Shown here: piece after piece, positions 18,818 to 27,433 of the stretch
Layout of the letters: every line of letters begins with the position of its first letter
Position numbering within the stretch: position 1 is the stretch's first letter
NCBI GenBank assembly: GCA_026417535.1
Contig: JAOADB010000007.1
Location: forward strand, 1 to 33,941
Direction: 5' to 3'
Length of the DNA stretch: 33,941 nt
DNA from: Caldilineales bacterium
GTDB lineage: Bacteria > Chloroflexota > Anaerolineae > J102
The notes under the pieces: generated by a model
Databases searched by the model: none
What the model saw: only the letters and a program-made list of their open reading frames with translations
What the model was told of the DNA's origin: nothing
Translations under genes and position numbers: made by a program

Positions 18818-20685
18818 GCCAGGAAGCGGCCTTTGAACGGTTTCAGCAGTTGCTGGAACGCTTGGAGCGGGGCGAGAGCACCCCAGAGGAACTGCGCGCA
18901 GCCGCGTCGGCCGAGATGGCGCCCCTCGTCGAAATGGTTCTGCACCTCCGGGCGGCAGCAGCGCCGCCACCCGACCCTGCGGCGGCGCTGGCGCGTGCCC
19001 GACAACGGGTGCTGGCATCGGTCGAGCCGCTCCCTGCGCCGGTTCCGGCCCGACCCCCTACACCGGCTCGGCGATGGACCTGGCCGGAGCTTTTCCCGCG
19101 CCGGTTACAGCCCGCTTGGGCGCTGGCCCTGCTTCTGGTGGTCCTTTTGGGCGCCCTGACCCTGGGCGGGGTGCGCGTCTCGGCGGCAGCCCTGCCCGGC
19201 GAACCCCTGTATCCCCTCAAGCGCGCCTCCGAGACCGTCGGTTTGCTCCTCACCTTTGACCCGGCAGAAAGGGCCGAACGCCTGGCCACCCTCCGCGAGC
19301 GGCGCCTACGCGAGATCGAAGCCGTGTTGGAACGCGGTTGGCAGGTCCGTGTGGACTACGAGGCCCCCCTGATCGGTCGCGAAGGCCCCTACTGGCGGGT
19401 CGGGCCTTATCTGCTGGAAGTGAGCGATGCGGCTTTGGCCCAGGTACCAACCGGTACCTGGCTGCGCGTGGTTGGCACCACCGGCGGCGACGGCATCATC
19501 CGCGTCAGCCGCTGGAGCCTGGTGCGGGTTCCTCCGCCCGTTCCCGTGGTCACGCCTACGCCGTTGTCCACGGTTACGCCCACGCCAACTCTCCTCCCGG
19601 TCGGCACCGGGGCGGAGGAAAGCCCCACGCCGTTGCCGACCCGGAGGGTCATACGGCCGCCTCAGCCTACCCCCACGCCTGTGCCCACACGCGCGCCGAC
19701 GGCGACCCGACGTCTGCCCACCACGACCCCCACCTCCTCGCCGACGCTGACGGCAACGGCCGTCATCCTGGCCCATACGGGAGTGCTCACCGTCCTCGCA
19801 AGCGACCGCCTGGTCGTGGGCGGCCTGGAGTTCGTGCCGGCGCCGGGATGGCAACCGGCCGATATCCCGCTGGGCAGTCAGGTGCGTGTGCGTTACTACG
19901 TCGCCGCCGACGGCACCCGCGTGGCCATCGGACTTGACCTGCTGGCCACGCCAGCGCCTACCCGACAACCGGCTGTGGTGGTCGTCCGCGGCGAAGTCAC
20001 GGCCCTCTCGGCCAACGCCCTCGTCGTCAATGGCGTGCGCTTCCGGATAACGGCCAGCACTGAAATCATCGGCGATTTGGCCGAAGGGGTCGAGGTCGTT
20101 GTCACCGGCCATGAAGAAGACGGGACGCTCATCGCCGACCGCATCGAGGTCATTGCGTTGCCGCCTGTGGCCTTCGATGGCCTCATTACGAGCATCGCCG
20201 GCAACCGACTGGTCATCGGCGGATACGTTGTGGATATCAGTCGCGCCGTTGTTCAGGGCACGCCTGTCATCGGCGCTTTTGCCCGCGTGAGCGGTCGCCT
20301 GCGCGCAGACGGGGTGGTGTTGGCCGATCGGGTTGTCATCGAGCCTCCCACGGCGACGCCGACCCCTGTGGCCTCGCCCACGGCGGAACCGCCGACGGCC
20401 ACACCGGTTCCGACGGAAGAACCGCCGACGGCCACGCCGATCCCGACGGAGCCACCACGCCCGACGGCCACCCCAATCCCGACGGAACCACCACCACCAA
20501 CCCCTACGTCGGCGCCTACGGAACCACCGACGACGCCGGAAGTCATGAAAGAGCCGATGACGGTCTCGGCTTTCGGCCCCCTTGCCCGGCCTGCCGTCTT
20601 CCGTCGTTTGTCCTTGGCCCCGCTCTTCGGCCGATTCCCGGGACAAAAGCCAAAAAACTCTCTGCGCACCTCTAAACTTCCTTAA
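18814..20685 (+). CDS. DUF5667/DUF5666-like single-pass membrane protein; candidate anti-sigma/sensor
   Basis: ATGA overlap with the sigma gene; TM LQPAWALALLLVVLLGALTLGGV, then ALPGEPLYPLKRASETV; repeated GEVTALSANALVVNGVRFRI / GLITSIAGNRLVIGGYVVDI modules; Pro/Thr-rich linkers. Confidence 0.75.
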   Translation: MSQEAAFERFQQLLERLERGESTPEELRAAASAEMAPLVEMVLHLRAAAAPPPDPAAALARARQRVLASVEPLPAPVPARPPTPARRWTWPELFPRRLQPAWALALLLVVLLGALTLGGVRVSAAALPGEPLYPLKRASETVGLLLTFDPAERAERLATLRERRLREIEAVLERGWQVRVDYEAPLIGREGPYWRVGPYLLEVSDAALAQVPTGTWLRVVGTTGGDGIIRVSRWSLVRVPPPVPVVTPTPLSTVTPTPTLLPVGTGAEESPTPLPTRRVIRPPQPTPTPVPTRAPTATRRLPTTTPTSSPTLTATAVILAHTGVLTVLASDRLVVGGLEFVPAPGWQPADIPLGSQVRVRYYVAADGTRVAIGLDLLATPAPTRQPAVVVVRGEVTALSANALVVNGVRFRITASTEIIGDLAEGVEVVVTGHEEDGTLIADRIEVIALPPVAFDGLITSIAGNRLVIGGYVVDISRAVVQGTPVIGAFARVSGRLRADGVVLADRVVIEPPTATPTPVASPTAEPPTATPVPTEEPPTATPIPTEPPRPTATPIPTEPPPPTPTSAPTEPPTTPEVMKEPMTVSAFGPLARPAVFRRLSLAPLFGRFPGQKPKNSLRTSKLP

Positions 20686-20734
20686 GTTCCCTCAAGCTCC
20701 CTCAAAACTCCCCCAAGCTCCTCCGAATTCCCCC
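20674..20734 (+). repeat. Period-~10 array (aaacttcctt-aagttccctc-aagctccctc-aaaactccccc-aagctcctcc-gaattccccc) spanning a stop codon
   Basis: Degenerate tandem units; the TAA of the 18814 gene (20683-20685) lies within. Confidence 0.65.
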
Positions 20735-20772
20735 TCAGTTCGTCGTACAACCGAATCAGGAGCATTTCCCCC

Positions 20773-21855
20773 ATGCCCACTGTTCCTTTGCATCCCCCAC
20801 GTCTCGCCCAAACCTGGGCTTCTCCGATCATCCTGGCCCAAGGATCCCAATTGCGACAACCCGTTCTCGCCGTTACGAGCGGTCGGCTCGATTTGTTCTG
20901 GGAAGGTCAGAACGCCATCTACCATCGCTACTGCGACGGCAGCGCTTGGCAACCGCCGATGCGCCTGGTGGGTGGTCGGCAACCTGTGGCCGTGTACGAC
21001 CGCAACGGCGCGCTCCATCTGGCCTTTGCCAACGACTACTCGGGCCGTTACGAGATTTACTACACGGTGCACAAAGGCCACGCCTGGAGTCTGCCCCAGA
21101 ATGTCTCGCTGACGCCCAGAACATCGGCCTACCCTCAGGTGGTGATCGCGCCGGACGGCGTCGTCCATCTGCTGTGGGAGGATGATTCGCCCGGCTATGC
21201 CGTCGTCTACCATGCCCGCCAGCGTGCGGCCTGGCGTTGGGACGGCCGCCCGATCCCCCATGCCGCTGGGCGCCGACCCTGCGGCGCCTTCGACACGACC
21301 GGGCGCCTGCACGTCGTCTTCCAGACGGGCGACGAGGGTTGGACGAGCGGAGATGTGTTTTACACCTGCTGGGATGGCAGGGCCTGGTCGTCGCCACAGC
21401 GCCTGTCCGACGGAACCCATCCGGCGGCCGGCCCCCGCCTCGTGGTAGACGGCGCCGATACCGTCCACGTGGTCTGGAGGGAACGGGGTGAATCGCACGA
21501 GCGGATCGTGTACACCCGCGCCCAAAGCCAGGGCTGGAGCGAGCCGCAACCGCTCAGCGCGCCCCTGGAACGGGGTGGGTGGCCGGCGCTGGCTGCTGGG
21601 AACGGCCTGGTGGCCGCCGTTTGGGACTATTTGGAGACCTTAGAGTACAGCGCCTGCCCGACCGGGCAAGGGGAGTGGCAGGCGATCGAGTTGGCCGTGG
21701 CCGAGAATTATCGGCCGCAAGAGCCTTGGCTGGCCCTGGCCGAGAGCGGTGAGGCGCATCTCGTGTGGCTGTGCGCCAACGCGCAGGGTGAAACCGAGGT
21801 TCATTACACGCGTCGGCATGGGCAAGAACATCGGGTGTTTCTGCCCAAGGTGTGA
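20773..21855 (+). CDS. Sialidase-like/beta-propeller repeat protein
   Basis: Recurrent motif: P.vvv...G.vHl.W.......vvY..r....W..p.rl; no clear signal peptide. Confidence 0.65.
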   Translation: MPTVPLHPPRLAQTWASPIILAQGSQLRQPVLAVTSGRLDLFWEGQNAIYHRYCDGSAWQPPMRLVGGRQPVAVYDRNGALHLAFANDYSGRYEIYYTVHKGHAWSLPQNVSLTPRTSAYPQVVIAPDGVVHLLWEDDSPGYAVVYHARQRAAWRWDGRPIPHAAGRRPCGAFDTTGRLHVVFQTGDEGWTSGDVFYTCWDGRAWSSPQRLSDGTHPAAGPRLVVDGADTVHVVWRERGESHERIVYTRAQSQGWSEPQPLSAPLERGGWPALAAGNGLVAAVWDYLETLEYSACPTGQGEWQAIELAVAENYRPQEPWLALAESGEAHLVWLCANAQGETEVHYTRRHGQEHRVFLPKV

Positions 21856-21871
21856 TGGGCCGTCGGCAACT

Positions 21872-21901
21872 TTGCCAATTCGACCCTATTCCGGCTAAAA
21901 T
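21872..21901 (+). promoter_or_regulatory. Putative promoter for ffh
   Basis: TTGCCA-N18-TAAAAT, ~45 bp upstream of ATG 21946. Confidence 0.5.
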
Positions 21902-21945
21902 GAAGAGTTGGCGCGTTTGACAACCGCCCGTTTCTTCCCGTCGCC

Positions 21946-23283
21946 ATGTTCGATACCCTTACTGCCAAACTCCAACAGGTTTTTGACAAGATGGGCCGTC
22001 GCGGCCGGCTATCCGAAGCCGACGTCGACGCGGCCTTGCGCGAGGTGCGTCTGGCTCTGCTGGAAGCCGATGTCAACTACAAGGTCGTCAAGGATTTCAT
22101 CGCCCGCGTGCGCGAGCGGGCCATCGGCGCCGAGGTGTTGCGCAGCCTGACCCCGGCCCAGCAGGTGATCAAGATCGTCCACGAGGAGCTCATCGCCACG
22201 CTGGGCGAACCCGCGCGTCTCGACCTGTCCGGACAGCCGCCCCACGTCATCATGCTGGTCGGCCTGCAGGGTTCGGGCAAGACGACTATGGCCGCCAAAT
22301 TGGCCAATCGTCTGCGCTCTTCGGGCCAGCGGCCCCTACTCATCGCCGCCGACACCTACCGGCCTGCCGCCGTCACCCAGCTGGAGGTGCTGGGTCGCCA
22401 GATTGACATCCCAGTCCACAGCGAGGGTATCGAACCACCGCCGCCCGAAATCGTGCGTCGTGGTCTGCGCCGCGCCCGTGAGGAGGCCCGCACCGTGGTC
22501 ATCATTGACACGGCCGGCCGTCTCAACATTGACGAGCAGATGATGGAAGAGCTCGTCCAGATCAAGGCCATCGCCAAACCGTGCGAGGTCTTGCTGGTGG
22601 CCGATGCCATGACCGGTCAGGAGGCCGTGCGCGTGGCCCAGGACTTCCATCATCGCGTGGGGCTGACCGGGTTGGTGCTGACGAAAATTGATGGCGATGC
22701 CCGCGGGGGCGCGGCCATTTCGATGCGCGCCGTTACGGGTGTGCCCATCAAGTTCCTCGGCACCAGCGAGAAGATAGACGGCATCGAGGTCTTCCATCCC
22801 GACCGACTGGCCTCCCGCATCTTGGGCATGGGCGATGTCCTGACCATGATCGAAAAGGCCCAGGCCACCATGGACCAGGAAGAAGCCCAGCGGCTGGAGA
22901 AAAAGCTGCGCACGGCGACTTTCGACCTCGATGATTTCCTCAAGCAGATGCGCCAGCTCAAGAAAATGGGCCCGCTCACCGGCCTGCTCGAGATGATCCC
23001 CGGCGTGGGGCGCCTGGCCAAGGAACTCGACCCACAAACGACCGAAAAGCAGCTGCGCCGGATTGAGGCCATCATCTGCTCGATGACGCCGGAAGAGCGT
23101 CGCGATCCCTCCATCCTCAATGCCAGTCGGCGCCGGCGAATCGCCGCCGGTTCCGGAACAACGGTCCAGGAGGTCAACGACTTGCTTCGTCAGTTCCGCG
23201 AGATGCAGCGCCTGATGAAACAGCTGCAACAGAGCGGTCGCCGCGGCGGAATGGGCGGTTTGGGCCGGATGTTCGGGCTTTGA
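21946..23283 (+). CDS. ffh: Signal recognition particle protein Ffh (SRP54)
   Basis: MLVGLQGSGKTTMAAKLANRL, DTAGRLNIDEQMMEEL, TKIDGDARGGAAISM, GMGDVLTMIEKAQ, Met-rich C-terminus. Confidence 0.98.
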   Translation: MFDTLTAKLQQVFDKMGRRGRLSEADVDAALREVRLALLEADVNYKVVKDFIARVRERAIGAEVLRSLTPAQQVIKIVHEELIATLGEPARLDLSGQPPHVIMLVGLQGSGKTTMAAKLANRLRSSGQRPLLIAADTYRPAAVTQLEVLGRQIDIPVHSEGIEPPPPEIVRRGLRRAREEARTVVIIDTAGRLNIDEQMMEELVQIKAIAKPCEVLLVADAMTGQEAVRVAQDFHHRVGLTGLVLTKIDGDARGGAAISMRAVTGVPIKFLGTSEKIDGIEVFHPDRLASRILGMGDVLTMIEKAQATMDQEEAQRLEKKLRTATFDLDDFLKQMRQLKKMGPLTGLLEMIPGVGRLAKELDPQTTEKQLRRIEAIICSMTPEERRDPSILNASRRRRIAAGSGTTVQEVNDLLRQFREMQRLMKQLQQSGRRGGMGGLGRMFGL

Positions 23284-23311
23284 GTGGTAACGGGTTAACG
23301 AGTAACTGGTC
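23284..23311 (+). repeat. Degenerate period-7 array related to the TGGTAAC/CCAGTAA family
   Basis: gtggtaa-cgggtta-acgagta-actggtc immediately after the ffh stop. Confidence 0.5.
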
Positions 23312-23341
23312 GTTTTTTGTTGTCAATTGGCCTAAAACCGT

Positions 23342-23379
23342 GACGAAGGACGAAAAAATTCCCTCCTTCGTCTTTCGTC
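23342..23379. repeat. GACGAAG-family hairpin upstream of rpsP
   Basis: gacgaaggacgaa (23342-23354) pairs with ttcgtctttcgtc (23367-23379), 12/13. Confidence 0.7.
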
Positions 23380-23457
23380 CTCCTTTTCTGACAACCCGCT
23401 TGCAAAACCTTTCGTACTGGCTCATGACAGCCGATTTTTCAGGAGTTACACTCACCT

Positions 23458-23724
23458 ATGGTTCGTATCCGTCTTCGTCGTACCGGTTCCACCAAACAGG
23501 CCTCGTATCGCGTGGTCGTAGCCGATCAACGCGCTCCACGCGACGGCCGTTTCATCGAGAATCTCGGTTACTACAATCCCCGCACCAATCCCCCCACCTT
23601 TGAAATCAACCGCGAGCGCCTGGCCTACTGGCTGAGCCAGGGCGCCCAGCCCAGCGACTCGGTGGCGCAGATGCTGCGCAGCTTTGGCTTTACCTCGGAG
23701 CCGAGCAAAGCCACCGAAGCCTGA
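23458..23724 (+). CDS. rpsP: 30S ribosomal protein S16
   Basis: MVRIRLRRTGSTKQASYRVVVADQRAPRDGRFIENLGYYNP. Confidence 0.98.
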   Translation: MVRIRLRRTGSTKQASYRVVVADQRAPRDGRFIENLGYYNPRTNPPTFEINRERLAYWLSQGAQPSDSVAQMLRSFGFTSEPSKATEA

Positions 23725-23753
23725 TCCCACCCTTCCCTCTTTTCACACGACCG

Positions 23754-23798
23754 ACATTCCCCATCACCGCCCGTCTGGGCGAGGATGGGGAATGTTTT
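23754..23798 (+). terminator. Strong hairpin plus short T-run between rpsP and khpA (terminator/attenuator)
   Basis: acattccccatcaccgccc-gtct-gggcgaggatggggaatgt followed by ttt. Confidence 0.75.
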
Positions 23799-23811
23799 GG
23801 GGGATTCGTCG

Positions 23812-24039
23812 ATGAAAGACCTTGTCGAGTTCATCGCCCGTGAACTGGTTCAGGAGCCGGAACGGATTGTCGTTTCGTCCCGCCGGACCGGCTCGAATCT
23901 CCATCTGGCCATCCATGCCGCTGGCGACGATCTGGGCCGGTTGATCGGCCGTCAGGGCCGCACGGCCGAAGCCATCCGCATCCTGGCCCGGGTGGCCGGC
24001 GCGCGCAAAGGTCTGAAAGTGACGGTGGATATCGAGTGA
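23812..24039 (+). CDS. khpA: KH-domain RNA-binding protein (KhpA/YlqC family)
   Basis: MKDLVEFIARELV, HAAGDDLGRLIGRQGRTAEAIRIL (GxxG). Confidence 0.93.
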   Translation: MKDLVEFIARELVQEPERIVVSSRRTGSNLHLAIHAAGDDLGRLIGRQGRTAEAIRILARVAGARKGLKVTVDIE

Positions 24040-24560
24040 AGTCCATGATCGTGGGCCGGATCGTGGCCCCTCACGGCGTGCGCGGGGAGGTCAAGGTGGA
24101 AGTCATGACCGATTTCCCCGAACGCTTTGCCGTGGGTTCGGAGGTGTGGCTAGAGGGCGAGGAAGAGCCCCGGCGGGTGCTCTCCTCGCGGCCCTATCGC
24201 GGCTTTTTGTTGATTCGCCTGACCGGTTATCCAACTCGCACCGAGGTCGAGTCGTTGCGCGGCCGTTTTCTGGAGATACCGCGCGAATGGGCGCGACCCT
24301 TGCCGGAAGGCGAGTACTACAGCGATGAATTGGAGGGCTTAACGGTTGTTACGACAACCGGTATCGAATTGGGAGTTTTGCGCGAAGTCTGGTGGACAGG
24401 GTCAAATGAGGTCTATGTGACGCAAGGGGCCTGGGGTGAGGTGCTTTTGCCGGCTATTGCCGAAGTCGTGCAAGAGGTTGATTTGCAAAATCGGCGACTT
24501 GTGGTAAAGTTGCTGCCGGGGCTGGTTCCGGCCCTGGACGGCAGCGACGAGGCGGACTGA
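24036..24560 (+). CDS. rimM: Ribosome maturation factor RimM
   Basis: IVGRIVAPHGVRGEVKVEVMTDFPERF, EGEYYSDELEGLTV; GTG start overlaps the khpA stop (ATG alternative at 24045). Confidence 0.95.
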   Translation: MKSMIVGRIVAPHGVRGEVKVEVMTDFPERFAVGSEVWLEGEEEPRRVLSSRPYRGFLLIRLTGYPTRTEVESLRGRFLEIPREWARPLPEGEYYSDELEGLTVVTTTGIELGVLREVWWTGSNEVYVTQGAWGEVLLPAIAEVVQEVDLQNRRLVVKLLPGLVPALDGSDEAD

Positions 24561-24707
24561 ACCGTCCGCCCTTGCGATAGCGCCCGATCTCGTTCGTCCT
24601 CCGGTGGAAGCGCCATGGCGAGACGCTCCATCGGGTACAACGGCGTTTTCTCCGATGGACCGCAGGAGAGGGCCTCTCCGGCGGTGTTCTCTGTGGCGGA
24701 GGCAGCG

Positions 24708-25355
24708 ATGAGGTCCGTATGGCTCATACCTCTGGCAGCGATTCTGGTTCTGTTCGGCAGTCTGACTTTGCCCGTTCCGGCCCAGGCAGCGCCGGGTTCT
24801 GGTGGCACGGTCCATATCGTGCGCCGGGGCGAAACCCTTACCCAAATCGCCCGGCGCTATGGCGTTTCGGTGCGCGCTCTGGCGGCGGCCAACGGCATCG
24901 CCAACATCAATCGGATTTACGTGGGCCAGCGACTCATCATCCCGGCCAGGGGCGGACAGGCCGCCGCACCGGCAGCACCCTCGGTTTCGGCGCCGGCCGG
25001 CGCTCGGCGCTGGATCGAGATTGACCTCTCGCGCCAGCGGCTGATCGCCCACGAAGGCGATCGGATCGTGCTGAATGTGCCCGTCAGCACCGGATTGCGC
25101 AACACGCCCACGCCCGTGGGCACATTTCGCATCCGCAGCAAGGTGCGCAGCCAGACCATGTCAGGCCCTGGCTATCGGCTGCCCAACGTGCAGTGGGTCA
25201 TGTACTTCGTGGGCAACTACGCCATCCACGGCACGTACTGGCACAACAACTTCGGCCGACCCATGAGCCACGGCTGTGTGAACCTGCGCAATGCCGATGC
25301 GCGATTCCTTTACCATTGGGCCGGCTACGGCACACCGGTCGTCATTCATCGCTAA
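24708..25355 (+). CDS. LysM-domain L,D-transpeptidase (YkuD family)
   Basis: Signal peptide; Lys[30 protein letters not shown]; catalytic [23 protein letters not shown]. Confidence 0.95.
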   Translation: MRSVWLIPLAAILVLFGSLTLPVPAQAAPGSGGTVHIVRRGETLTQIARRYGVSVRALAAANGIANINRIYVGQRLIIPARGGQAAAPAAPSVSAPAGARRWIEIDLSRQRLIAHEGDRIVLNVPVSTGLRNTPTPVGTFRIRSKVRSQTMSGPGYRLPNVQWVMYFVGNYAIHGTYWHNNFGRPMSHGCVNLRNADARFLYHWAGYGTPVVIHR

Positions 25356-26356
25356 GGCGTTGCCGAGTGAACGGCGCGGCGACGACCTCGGCCGGTATTG
25401 TCTTCGACCTCGGTTACGGTTTTGTCCAAGAGCCGCCGAAAGCGGGGATCGAGCATGACCGTGCGGCGCAGACCCTCCTCCAGTGAGACCTGCGGTTGGT
25501 AATCGAGGAGGGCAGCGGCTTTCTCGAGATCGGCCAGGAGCCGGTTGACCCCGCCGCTTTGTTGTTCGTTGTAAAGCACGCGGGCGGTGCGGCCCGTGAC
25601 CTTTTCAACCAACCGGATCAGCTCCTCGACGCTGGTCTCACGACCGCTGCCGACGTTGATGACCTGGCGGTCTACCCCCTCGCGCAGGCCGGCTTCGATG
25701 AGGGCGTTCACGACGTCGTCAATGTACACGTAGTCGCGCGTCTGCTTGCCGCTGCCGAAGACGACGAAGGTGCCGCCGTTGAGGACCTGATGGATGAGCT
25801 GTGGCACCACGGGCGGGTAGGCCGGCGGCAAGGCCTGGCCAGGGCCATAGGCGTTGAAAATCCGCAAGGCCACCGTTTCGATGCCGTAATGCACGCCCAA
25901 GGTGAACATGTAGTGCTCGGCGGCGAACTTGCTAACGGCATACGGGGTCAGCAGCTGAGGCACCACCGTCTCGTCCACGGGTTGGCGTTTCTGGTCGCCG
26001 TAAATGGTACCCGACGAGGCCAAAACCACGCGACGAATTCCGGTGGCGCGCATGGCCTCCATGAGGGTAACGGTGCCGCCGACGTTGACGTCGTTGTAAT
26101 CGCGCGGGTAGAGGATGGATTGGGGCAAGGAGACCCGCGCCGCCAGGTGATAGACGCAGTCAATGCCGTGCAGTTGGGTCCACAGCTTGGGCAGATCGCG
26201 CACGTCCCCGCGCTGGAAGAGGACGCGCTCGTCCAAAGCGTCCGGGTCGCCGGCACTGAGGTCGTCAATGACGCGGACGTGATGGCCCAATTCAACCAGG
26301 CGTTTGGCCAGATGGCGACCGATGAATCCGGCTCCTCCGGTGATGAGAAAGTTCAT
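25352..26356 (-). CDS. NAD-dependent epimerase (UDP-glucose 4-epimerase-like)
   Basis: [45 protein letters not shown]; start moved to 26356. Confidence 0.9.
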   Translation of the reverse strand: MNFLITGGAGFIGRHLAKRLVELGHHVRVIDDLSAGDPDALDERVLFQRGDVRDLPKLWTQLHGIDCVYHLAARVSLPQSILYPRDYNDVNVGGTVTLMEAMRATGIRRVVLASSGTIYGDQKRQPVDETVVPQLLTPYAVSKFAAEHYMFTLGVHYGIETVALRIFNAYGPGQALPPAYPPVVPQLIHQVLNGGTFVVFGSGKQTRDYVYIDDVVNALIEAGLREGVDRQVINVGSGRETSVEELIRLVEKVTGRTARVLYNEQQSGGVNRLLADLEKAAALLDYQPQVSLEEGLRRTVMLDPRFRRLLDKTVTEVEDNTGRGRRRAVHSATP

Positions 26357-26369
26357 AGCTCCTGTTGGG

Positions 26370-26404
26370 GGACGGAAGGCGAGGGATGGACAAGGGAGGA
26401 CGGG
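26370..26404 (+). repeat. Degenerate period-7 array (ggacgga-aggcgag-ggatgga-caaggga-ggacggg)
   Basis: 7-nt periodicity upstream of the epimerase start. Confidence 0.55.
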
Positions 26405-26540
26405 CGAATTCAGGGTCTGCCCTCCCATGGCCGCTTTGTGAACGTAGCGCGCTGAACCGTTCGTCATTCTAACGAGGCGGACGGACTTGGGCAATTTTGG
26501 CTTGGTTCCGCGCACGGGGGGAGACGGGGCCGACCGCGTG

Positions 26541-26772
26541 GGGCGTTTCCTCGCGGTTGTCGGCGCCATGCGATGGGGGTACCGGCGGCGCGGCGCGTGC
26601 CTGGCGAAGGGGATCGCCACGCGACGCATTAGGGGCGGCCGGGCGGCGGAGCCGCCCGGCCGCCCCCTATTACCGCGCGTTCGGCCAAAATCCATGTCCG
26701 GCGCCTCACTTCGCCGGAACCCGCCCCGCAAGCCGCGCGCCATCGCGGCCGCACCCACCGCGCGAAACGCCC
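26541..26772. repeat. Large imperfect foldback element (copy 2 of the GC-rich hairpin element)
   Basis: Core ggggcggccgggcggc-gga-gccgcccggccgcccc (26632-26666); outer inverted arms gggcgtttc (26541-26549) / gaaacgccc (26764-26772); flanks shared with copy 1. Confidence 0.75.
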
Positions 26773-26804
26773 AGCCGCGGCCGTTGGCCGCGTCGGGCCT
26801 GATC

Positions 26805-27305
26805 TCACTCCACCACCGCCGCCAGCGACTGGATGTGCATATCGTGCAGGCGGCTGCGGATGGTCTCCGCGGCCTTTTGCATCATCACATAGCCGAAATG
26901 ACAGTCCTCGGCGAAGGCCTTCAACAGCCCGGCGGCGTCGAACACCACGACTCGGCACGGCGTCAGCGCCTTGGCCCCGGCCGTGGCCGTGTGCGGCGGC
27001 ACCAGCGCCGACCAGCCGAACACCTCGCCCGGCCCCACCGTGCTGACCACCACATCCCGCGTCTTCAGCACACCGGTCAGCTGGCCCGAGACCGGCTGCT
27101 CGACCCGCGTATCGGGCAGCTCGATGATCACGCCCACGTTGCCCTGCACCAGCAGGTAAAACCGGTCCAGTCGCTCGCCTTCGTGGAAAAAGACATGGCC
27201 GGCCTCGACCGTCTCCTCTTCGGCCAGCCCGGCCAGGGTGACGATATTCTCATAGCTCAGCCCGGCAAAAAAGGCGTAGCGCCGCAACAGCTCGGGTGAA
27301 ACCAT
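26805..27305 (-). CDS. Cyclic nucleotide-binding (CAP_ED) domain protein without HTH
   Basis: MVSPELLRRYAFFAGLSYENIVTLAGLAEEETVEAGHVFFHEGERLDRFYLLVQGNVGV...GPGEVFGWSALV; ends without a DNA-binding domain. Confidence 0.88.
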   Translation of the reverse strand: MVSPELLRRYAFFAGLSYENIVTLAGLAEEETVEAGHVFFHEGERLDRFYLLVQGNVGVIIELPDTRVEQPVSGQLTGVLKTRDVVVSTVGPGEVFGWSALVPPHTATAGAKALTPCRVVVFDAAGLLKAFAEDCHFGYVMMQKAAETIRSRLHDMHIQSLAAVVE

Positions 27306-27356
27306 AAACACAACTCCTCTCAAGCAACAGATGCGCAGAAGCCATGCGCTTCGGTC

Positions 27357-27427
27357 TTGCCACGAATTCCACGAATGACACGAAGGTTTTTTTCTCCTAT
27401 TCGTAAAATTCGTGCAATTCGTGGCAA
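27357..27427. repeat. 28-bp-arm inverted repeat built from CACGAAT units
   Basis: ttgccacgaattccacgaatgacacgaa (27357-27384) vs ttcgtaaaattcgtgcaattcgtggcaa (27400-27427), 24/28 paired. Confidence 0.85.
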
Positions 27428-27433
27428 AAACGC

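Noticed and set aside
1569-26404. CRISPR array interpretation of the intergenic repeats
   Set aside because: Units are 7-10 nt, contiguous and without spacers; no cas genes are seen.
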